A stretch of 11,691 bases of DNA, from assembly GCA_046758085.1 (NCBI GenBank), contig JBHHZP010000110.1, positions 1-11,691 on the forward strand, given 5' to 3'. How positions within the stretch are numbered: the first letter of the stretch is position 1; each line of letters begins with the position of its first letter. The position numbers and the translations under genes were made by a program. The DNA is from VRUB01 sp046758085 (GTDB lineage: Bacteria; Pseudomonadota; Gammaproteobacteria; Acidiferrobacterales; SPGG2). This document shows, one piece after another, positions 5,777-11,691 of the stretch. The notes beneath the pieces were generated by a model. It saw only the letters and a list, made by a program, of their open reading frames with translations, was not told the origin of the DNA and made no database searches.

Positions 5777-6757
5777 ATGCAGACCCTGCTCAACAGCCTT
5801 CGTGCTGCCGGGGAGCCGACGAGATTACGGCTTTTGGCGTTGCTTGCGCGTGCCGAGCTTACCGTCTCCGAGCTCACCCAGATTCTCGGCCAGAGCCAAC
5901 CGCGGGTGAGCCGGCATTTAAAGCTCCTGTGCGAGGCACGGTTGATCGATCGCTTCCAGGAAGGCTCATGGGTGTTCTACCGTTTCGCCGATCACGGGCC
6001 CGCCGCCGCGGTTGCGGGGGCGCTGGCGAAGCTAATCCCCGAGCACGATGTCGAGCTCGGGCGCGATGCGCAGAGGCTCGCGGCGATCAAGCGCGCCCAT
6101 GCGGAACGTGCCGGAGCCTATTTCCGCGAGAACGCCGCGCACTGGGACCACATCCGCAGCTTGTATGTTGCCGAGTCGGAGGTCGAACGGGCCATGATGG
6201 AAGCACTGGGCGACGGTCCCATCGATGAGCTACTGGACCTCGGCACGGGTACCGGTCACGTGTTGAGGGTATTCAGCGATCGCATCCGGCGTGGTCTGGG
6301 CATCGATTGCAGCCGCGAGATGCTGGCGGTAGCGCGCGCCAATCTGGAGCAGTCGAATCTGCGCCATTGCCAGGTGCGCCAGGGCGATATCTACAATCTG
6401 GAGTTGCCCAGCGGCGCCGTGGACACTGCCATTATCCATCACGTACTGCATTTTCTCGATGACCCGGCCGCGGCTGTGGCCGAGGCCGCACGCACGCTGC
6501 GCCCCGGTGGGCGCTTGCTGATTGTCGACTTCTCGCCGCATCAGCTGGAGTTCTTGCGTACCCGCTATGCGCACCGGCGCCTGGGTTTCGCTGATGACGA
6601 GGTCGCTTCGTGGTGCGAGGCCGCCGGTCTCGGCGAGCTCTCCATGCGCCATCTCGCCGCCAGCGGGAAAACCGACAGCGAGCAGCTGGTCGTATCGCTG
6701 TGGCGCAGCACGCGGCGCAAGGACTCGGCCGCGACTTACGAGCGGGAGGTCGCTTGA
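5777..6757 (+). CDS. sahR: SahR-type regulator: ArsR-family HTH fused to a SAM-methyltransferase-like domain
   Basis: SahR proteins repress SAM-cycle genes and let go of DNA when S-adenosylhomocysteine builds up; their sensor is related to SAM-dependent methyltransferases. The 326-residue protein has that build. Residues about 1-85 are a winged helix (GEPTRLRLLALL, ELTVSELTQILG, recognition helix SQPRVSRHLKLL at 40-51, wing GSWVFYRF). Metal-binding CxC of the classic ArsR helix is absent, so a metal sensor is unlikely. Residues about 110-300 hold a class I methyltransferase fold: LLDLGTGTG at 152-160, acidic D177 in GIDCS, QGDIYNLEL at 202-210, HHVLHFLDD and GGRLLIVDFSPH. ATG 5777 follows AGGGGGTG; the frame extends 18 codons upstream to a GTG without such a site. 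It overlaps metF by one base. Whether it retains methyltransferase activity is unknown. Confidence 0.85.
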   Translation: MQTLLNSLRAAGEPTRLRLLALLARAELTVSELTQILGQSQPRVSRHLKLLCEARLIDRFQEGSWVFYRFADHGPAAAVAGALAKLIPEHDVELGRDAQRLAAIKRAHAERAGAYFRENAAHWDHIRSLYVAESEVERAMMEALGDGPIDELLDLGTGTGHVLRVFSDRIRRGLGIDCSREMLAVARANLEQSNLRHCQVRQGDIYNLELPSGAVDTAIIHHVLHFLDDPAAAVAEAARTLRPGGRLLIVDFSPHQLEFLRTRYAHRRLGFADDEVASWCEAAGLGELSMRHLAASGKTDSEQLVVSLWRSTRRKDSAATYEREVA

Positions 6758-7737
6758 TGGCATCGGATCAAAAAGAGACCAGCGCACTGCATCGCGCTGC
6801 CGACGAGGTCGCTAGGCGGCTTAAGCTCAAGGCTTGCGCACCGCTGGCAGCGGATGAGACAGCGGTATCGGTGACGTTCGAGTTTTTTCCGCCGAAAACG
6901 CAGCAAATGGAGCAAAATCTCTGGCGTGCAATCGAAAAGCTGGCGCCGTTGCAACCACGATTCGTGTCCGTGACCTATGGCGCCGGCGGCAGCACGCGCG
7001 AACGCACCCACGCCACGGTAAAGCGTATCTTGCAGGAGAGCGATCTGACACCGGCCGCGCACTTAACCTGTGTCGGCGCCTCGCGTGCCGACGTCGATCA
7101 GGTGGCGCGGGACTACTGGGACGCAGGAGTGCGCCACATTGTGGCGCTGCGCGGCGACCCGCCTGAGCGCGAGCAACGCTTCCAGCCGCACCCTGGTGGC
7201 TATGCCAATGCGGCAGAGCTGGTGGCCGGGCTCCAGCGGCTGGCCGATTTCGATATCACTGTGGCCGCCTACCCGGAGGTGCATCCCGAGGCGCGTTCGC
7301 CGCAGGCCGACCTCGACAATCTCAAGCACAAGCTCCACGCCGGTGCCAGTCGTGCCATTACCCAGTTCTTCTTCGACGCCGACGTGTACTTTCGGTTTGT
7401 CGACAAGGTGCGCGCCGCCGGCATCAGCGCACCGATCATCCCCGGCATTCTGCCGGTGACCAACTTCACGCGCGTGAAGGAGTTCGCCGCGATCTGCGGG
7501 GCCAGCGTACCGGATTGGGTCGGCGGCTTGTTCGAAGGTCTGGATGATGACCCCGAGGCGCGCCAACTGGTCGCGGCTACGGTGGCGGCGGAGCAGTGTA
7601 CCGAGCTCGTGCAGCGGGGGGTGCGCAGTCTCCACTTCTATACCCTCAACCGCGCCGCCTTGACCTATGCGATCTGCCACATCCTCGGCATCCGGCCGAC
7701 AGCACCCACCCCGGCAAGCGCCGTCAGCGACGGTTAA
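6757..7737 (+). CDS. metF: 5,10-Methylenetetrahydrofolate reductase
   Basis: A cytoplasmic FAD enzyme that reduces 5,10-methylenetetrahydrofolate to 5-methyltetrahydrofolate, the methyl donor for MetH. The 326-residue TIM-barrel protein carries the family landmarks: FEFFPPK at 41-47 with catalytic Glu42 (equivalent to E. coli Glu28), VSVTYGAGGSTRERT at 70-84, HLTC at 102-105, VALRGDPP at 129-136 with Asp134 (E. coli Asp120), VAAYPEVHPEA at 169-179, QFFFDADVYFRF at 203-214, PGILPVTN at 229-236 and HFYTLNRA near 293-300. The 14-residue offset from E. coli numbering reflects a longer N-terminus. ATG 6757 overlaps the sahR stop (TGATG) and has GGGAGG 7 nt upstream; the frame continues upstream inside sahR but that is shadow. 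Translational coupling to sahR is likely. Confidence 0.97.
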   Translation: MASDQKETSALHRAADEVARRLKLKACAPLAADETAVSVTFEFFPPKTQQMEQNLWRAIEKLAPLQPRFVSVTYGAGGSTRERTHATVKRILQESDLTPAAHLTCVGASRADVDQVARDYWDAGVRHIVALRGDPPEREQRFQPHPGGYANAAELVAGLQRLADFDITVAAYPEVHPEARSPQADLDNLKHKLHAGASRAITQFFFDADVYFRFVDKVRAAGISAPIIPGILPVTNFTRVKEFAAICGASVPDWVGGLFEGLDDDPEARQLVAATVAAEQCTELVQRGVRSLHFYTLNRAALTYAICHILGIRPTAPTPASAVSDG

Positions 7738-7740
7738 GCC

Positions 7741-10700
7741 ATGCCAAGACAGCAACGCATAGAAGCCCTGAACGCGGCCTTCGGCCAGAGGATCCTGGTG
7801 TTGGACGGGGCTATGGGCACCATGATCCAGGCACTCAAGCTCGATGAGCACGGCTTCCGCGGCGAGCGCTTCTCCGATCATGCCCGTGACCTGCGCGGGA
7901 ACAACGACCTGCTCTCCATTACCCAGCCTGATGCCATTCGCGGCATCCACGACGCCTACTTCGAGGCCGGCGCCGACATAGTCGAGACCAATACCTTCAA
8001 CTCGACTGCCATCGCACAAGCCGACTACGGGCTCGAGTCGGTGATCTACGAGCTTAACCACGCTGGCGCCCAGCTCGCGCGCGAGGCAGCGGAGGCAGCC
8101 ACTGCCCGCAACCCGGCCCGCCCGCGCTGGGTTGCGGGCGTGCTCGGTCCGACCAATCGTACCGCCTCGATCTCGCCCGAGGTGAACGACCCTGGTTACC
8201 GCAACGTGACCTTTGACGAGTTGCGCGAGGCCTATACCGAAGCGCTGCACGGCCTGGTGGAGGGCGGTGTGGATATCGTGCTGGTGGAAACGATATTCGA
8301 CACCTTGAATGCCAAGGCCGCGCTGTTCGCGATCGAGGAGTACTTCGAGCGCCATGGCGTGCGCCTGCCTATCATGATCTCGGGCACGATTACGGACTTG
8401 AGCGGACGCACGCTCTCGGGGCAGACGCCGGAGGCATTCTGGCACTCGCTGCGCCACGCGCGACCGCTGGCAATCGGGCTAAATTGTGCCCTGGGCGCGG
8501 TGGAGTTGCGTCCCTACATCGATGAGCTGGCGCAGATTGCCGATACCCATGTGAGCTGCCATCCCAATGCCGGTCTACCGAATGAGTTCGGCGGGTACGA
8601 CGATACACCCGAGCACATGGCGGGAGTGCTCGGTGAGTTCGCGCAAGCCGGACTGCTCAATCTGGTGGGTGGTTGCTGCGGCACCACCCCGGAACACATC
8701 CGCGCAATCAGCGAGGCAGTCGCCGCACATCTGCCGCGCAAGCTGCCAAGGCGGCCGGCGCGTTGCCGGCTCTCCGGCCTTGAGCCCCTGACCCTCGGGC
8801 CGGACAGCCTGTTTGTCAATATCGGGGAGCGCACCAACGTTACCGGCTCGGCGAAATTCGCCAAGCTCATTGCTGCCGAGGACTACGAGAGCGGCGTGAG
8901 CATAGCCCGTGAGCAAGTCGAGAACGGCGCCCAGTTGATCGACGTCAACATGGATGAAGGCATGCTCGACTCCGAGGCCGCCATGCAGCGCTTCATGAAC
9001 CTGATCGCGGCCGAGCCTGATATCAGCCGCGTGCCGGTGATGATCGATTCCTCGAAGTGGTCGGTAATCGAGGCCGGATTGAAGTGCGTACAGGGTAAAG
9101 GGTTCGTCAACTCCATCAGCCTGAAGGAAGGTGAGCAATCCTTCATCAAGCAGGCGCGTCTGATCAAGCGTTACGGCGCCGCCACCGTAGTGATGGCGTT
9201 TGACGAGCAGGGACAGGCCGACACCGTCGAACGTAAGGTCGAGATTTGCGAGCGTGCCTATCGCATCCTCACCGAGCAGGTCGGGTTCCCGCCGGAGGAC
9301 ATCGTGTTCGACCCGAATATCTTCGCGGTCGCGACGGGGATCGAGGCGCATAACGAATATGCCAAGGCATTCATCGAGGCGACGCGGTTGATCAAGCAAA
9401 GACTGCCGCATGTGAAGATTTCGGGCGGCGTGTCCAATCTCTCGTTTTCCTTCCGCGGCAACAACGCTTTGCGCGAGGCCATGCACGCGGTATTTCTGTA
9501 CCACGCAATCAAGGCCGGGCTCGACATGGCGATTGTCAATGCCGGCAAGCTGCCGGTGTACGAGGACATCGAGCCCGAGGTGCTGGAGTGTATCGAGGAT
9601 GTGCTGTTCAATCGCCAGCCCGACGCCACCGAGCGGCTGCTCGAGATCGCGCAGACGGTACAGGGGCAGGTGGAACAAAAGAAAGAAGACTTGCGTTGGC
9701 GCGAGGGTGATGTGCACAATCGCCTCGTGCACGCGCTGGTGCACGGCATCGACAACTACATCGTCGCCGATACCGAGGAAGCGCGGGCGTCGGCAAAGCG
9801 CGCGCTCGACGTGATCGAGGGACCGCTCATGGACGGCATGAATGTGGTCGGCGATCTATTCGGTGCCGGCAAGATGTTTCTGCCGCAGGTGGTCAAGAGC
9901 GCGCGGGTAATGAAAAAGGCGGTCGCCTATCTGGAGCCCTACATCGAGGACGAAAAGGGCGATAGGCAAGAGCGGCGTAGCGCCGCCAAGGTCGTATTGG
10001 CCACGGCCAAGGGCGATGTGCATGACATCGGCAAAAATATCGTCGGCGTCGTACTTCGTTGCAACAACTACGAGGTCATGGATCTTGGAGTTATGGTACC
10101 GAGCGCGCGGATTCTGGAGACGGCGAAAGCCGAGGGCGCCGACATTGTCGGGGTCTCGGGGCTCATTACGCCCAGTCTCGACGAGATGTGCCACGTGGCG
10201 AGCGAGATGGAGCGCGAAGGATTCAAGCTGCCGCTGCTCATCGGGGGCGCCACCACCAGCCGCATGCACACGGCGGTGAAGATCGCCCCCAACTATAGTG
10301 GCCCCACCGTCTATGTCCCCGATGCCTCGCGCGCGGTCAGCGTGGTAAGCAGCCTGCTGGGCGATGGCAACGGGGAGTTCGCAGCACAAGTGCGGGCCGA
10401 CTACGACGCCACGCGACAACAGCGTGCGGCACAACGCCGCGACATCCGCCGGGCCACGCTGGCTGAGGCACGCGCCAACAAGTGCCAGCTCGACTGGCAG
10501 GCCTACACGCCTCCCGCTCCGGCGTTCCTCGGGATCAAGGTATTCGTCGACTACGATCTCGAAGAACTGTCGCGATACATCGACTGGACGCCGTTCTTCA
10601 AGAGTTGGGACCTCGCCGGGGTGTATCCACGCATCCTCGAAGACAAGACGGTAGGCGAAGCGGCGCGAGCGTTGTTCGCCGATGCCAGGAAGATGCTCAA

Positions 10701-11454
10701 ACAGATTATCCAGGAGGGCTGGCTCAAGCCGCGTGCGGTAATCGGTTTCTGGCTCGCCAACAGCACCGACGATGATGACATTATGGTCTACGCTGACGCG
10801 TCTCGCGGTACAGTCCTGACCACCTTCCACACCTTACGCCAGCAGATGGTGCGACCGCGCGGGCGGCCCAACCTGGCGCTGGCCGATTTCCTCGCGCCGC
10901 GCGACTCTGGCATCACGGACTTCATTGGCGCCTTCGCCGTTAGCGCAGGCTTTGGCCTCGATGAGGTCGTGCGCCGCCTCGAGGATGGTCACGACGATTA
11001 CGGCGCCATCATGGCCAAGGCACTCGCCGACCGTCTGGCCGAGGCCTTCGCCGAGCGCATGCACGAGCGCGTGCGTAAGGAGCTCTGGGGCTACGCGGCG
11101 GACGAGCGCCTGGATAACCTGGCGCTTATCCGTGAGCAGTACACGGGTATTCGCCCGGCCCCTGGTTACCCGGCCTGTCCCGATCATACCGAAAAGCGCA
11201 TCCTGTTTGACTTGCTTCGCGTCGAGGACAACAGCGGGATTCGCTTGACGGAAAATTTCGCCATGATGCCAGCGGCATCGGTCAGCGGGTTTTACTTCGC
11301 CCACCCGCAGAGTCGCTACTTCGGGGTGAGCAAGATCGAGCGCGACCAGGTGCAGGATTACGCTGTCCGCAAGGACATGAGCATACAGGAAGTAGAGCGC
11401 TGGCTGGCGCCGGTGCTTGGGTACGACCGCAATGCGACCGACGCCGCCGCTTAG
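7741..11454 (+). CDS. metH: Cobalamin-dependent methionine synthase
   Basis: MetH moves a methyl group from 5-methyltetrahydrofolate through cobalamin to homocysteine, making methionine and tetrahydrofolate. At 1237 residues it is full length (E. coli 1227). Four modules are present. The homocysteine domain (about 1-330) starts with LVLDGAMGTM and has the zinc ligands Cys249 (GLNCA) and Cys312/Cys313 (GGCCGT). The pterin domain (about 355-615) has VNIGERTNVTGS at 359-370. The cobalamin domain (about 645-885) includes the cap, DVHDIGKN with axial His761, SGLITPS at 806-812 and GGATTSRMHTAVK. The SAM-binding reactivation domain (about 890-1230) has RPAPGYPACPDH at 1138-1149. All key residues are intact. 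It lies 3 nt after metF without a visible ribosome site and is probably translated by coupling. No cobalamin riboswitch was seen. Confidence 0.98.
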   Translation: MPRQQRIEALNAAFGQRILVLDGAMGTMIQALKLDEHGFRGERFSDHARDLRGNNDLLSITQPDAIRGIHDAYFEAGADIVETNTFNSTAIAQADYGLESVIYELNHAGAQLAREAAEAATARNPARPRWVAGVLGPTNRTASISPEVNDPGYRNVTFDELREAYTEALHGLVEGGVDIVLVETIFDTLNAKAALFAIEEYFERHGVRLPIMISGTITDLSGRTLSGQTPEAFWHSLRHARPLAIGLNCALGAVELRPYIDELAQIADTHVSCHPNAGLPNEFGGYDDTPEHMAGVLGEFAQAGLLNLVGGCCGTTPEHIRAISEAVAAHLPRKLPRRPARCRLSGLEPLTLGPDSLFVNIGERTNVTGSAKFAKLIAAEDYESGVSIAREQVENGAQLIDVNMDEGMLDSEAAMQRFMNLIAAEPDISRVPVMIDSSKWSVIEAGLKCVQGKGFVNSISLKEGEQSFIKQARLIKRYGAATVVMAFDEQGQADTVERKVEICERAYRILTEQVGFPPEDIVFDPNIFAVATGIEAHNEYAKAFIEATRLIKQRLPHVKISGGVSNLSFSFRGNNALREAMHAVFLYHAIKAGLDMAIVNAGKLPVYEDIEPEVLECIEDVLFNRQPDATERLLEIAQTVQGQVEQKKEDLRWREGDVHNRLVHALVHGIDNYIVADTEEARASAKRALDVIEGPLMDGMNVVGDLFGAGKMFLPQVVKSARVMKKAVAYLEPYIEDEKGDRQERRSAAKVVLATAKGDVHDIGKNIVGVVLRCNNYEVMDLGVMVPSARILETAKAEGADIVGVSGLITPSLDEMCHVASEMEREGFKLPLLIGGATTSRMHTAVKIAPNYSGPTVYVPDASRAVSVVSSLLGDGNGEFAAQVRADYDATRQQRAAQRRDIRRATLAEARANKCQLDWQAYTPPAPAFLGIKVFVDYDLEELSRYIDWTPFFKSWDLAGVYPRILEDKTVGEAARALFADARKMLKQIIQEGWLKPRAVIGFWLANSTDDDDIMVYADASRGTVLTTFHTLRQQMVRPRGRPNLALADFLAPRDSGITDFIGAFAVSAGFGLDEVVRRLEDGHDDYGAIMAKALADRLAEAFAERMHERVRKELWGYAADERLDNLALIREQYTGIRPAPGYPACPDHTEKRILFDLLRVEDNSGIRLTENFAMMPAASVSGFYFAHPQSRYFGVSKIERDQVQDYAVRKDMSIQEVERWLAPVLGYDRNATDAAA

Positions 11455-11456
11455 AA

Positions 11457-11495
11457 GAATTCTAGAACGGAATTCTAGTGCCGCCTAGCCGGCGG
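11457..11495. terminator. Hairpins after metH, weak terminator candidate
   Basis: Directly after the metH stop, CTAGAA (11462-11467) pairs with TTCTAG (11473-11478), and GAATTCTAG is directly repeated at 11457 and 11470. CCGCC (11481-11485) then pairs with GGCGG (11491-11495). No U-run follows, so intrinsic termination is only a possibility. Confidence 0.3.
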
Positions 11496-11507
11496 TTATG
11501 TACTACC

Positions 11508-11596
11508 GGGCTTGCTGCGCTCCGCTCTCCGTGCTCTCGCTTGCAAGTCCTGGGCTTGCCGTCCGTGGCAAGCCCGTTCGCCGGGACGAGCGTCCC
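11508..11596. repeat. Cluster of inverted repeats in the metH downstream region
   Basis: GGGCTTGCC (11552-11560) and GGCAAGCCC (11567-11575) make a perfect 9-bp stem with a 6-nt loop. GGGACG (11583-11588) and CGTCCC (11591-11596) make a perfect 6-bp stem with a 2-nt loop. A further CGGGCTTGC copy starts near 11508 and could pair with the right arm at long range. No gene is seen from 11455 to the window end (237 bp). This resembles extragenic repeated palindromes, but copy number cannot be judged here. Confidence 0.5.
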
Positions 11597-11660
11597 CCGG
11601 ACCCTCGTCTTTACCCGGCTCATCCACCCCCGTACGCGGGTTCTTTAATGTGGCCCCAAA

Positions 11661-11685
11661 GACAATTTTGTCTGGAACAAAATTG
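11661..11685. repeat. AT-rich inverted repeat at the right edge
   Basis: CAATTTTGT (11663-11671) and ACAAAATTG (11677-11685) form a perfect 9-bp stem around CTGGA. The left arm also lies in a 12-bp palindrome, GACAATTTTGTC (11661-11672). The AT-rich arms contrast with the GC-rich surroundings. It could be the end of an insertion sequence or a regulatory palindrome of a gene beyond the window. Confidence 0.45.
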
Positions 11686-11691
11686 GACGCA

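Noticed and set aside
7063..8457. 464-codon minus-strand frame opposite metF and metH
   Set aside because: Shadow of two certain genes in GC-rich DNA; Arg/His/Gly-rich with no family.
8575..9744. 389-codon minus-strand frame opposite metH
   Set aside because: Shadow of metH, whose domains and key residues are intact on the plus strand.

Overview
The window reads as chromosomal DNA of a GC-rich Proteobacterium. A gammaproteobacterium is most likely, inferred from the style of MetF and MetH and from a tRNA-Phe remnant close to gammaproteobacterial tRNA-Phe; no taxonomic marker proves it. It has two parts: an accessory-looking left half (about 1-5660) with sparse small or exported genes and long gene-poor stretches, and a compact methionine-cycle operon on the right (5666-11454).

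Left half. A large secreted protein on the minus strand runs off the left edge. In order it has a signal peptide, a DNRLRE-type domain, an unbroken 59-triplet collagen-like Gly-X-Y tract and a C-terminal beta-rich domain. Inside its DNRLRE region lies a stretch whose other reading frame closely resembles a repeat of bacterial cadherin/Calx-like surface proteins. To its right come a short repeat cluster, a gene-poor gap, a 79-residue two-helix membrane protein (minus), a broken tRNA-Phe-like remnant followed by about 700 bp without a convincing gene, a small exported two-cysteine protein (plus), an unrecognised 111-residue protein (minus) and an exported eight-repeat ankyrin protein (minus).

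Right half. An AT-rich palindrome lies within a good sigma-70-like promoter and precedes sahR-metF-metH. SahR-type proteins (ArsR-type HTH plus methyltransferase-like domain) are S-adenosylhomocysteine-responsive repressors of SAM-cycle genes. MetF makes 5-methyltetrahydrofolate and cobalamin-dependent MetH uses it to remethylate homocysteine. The genes are tightly packed (1-nt overlap, then a 3-nt gap), which suggests one autoregulated unit. The last 237 bp after metH hold no gene but several perfect hairpins; the rightmost could be the edge of a mobile or repeated element.

The methionine module is well supported but of a known type. The least explained observations are the out-of-frame domain in the collagen-like gene, the split tRNA-Phe remnant, and the palindromes around 3161 and at the right edge.
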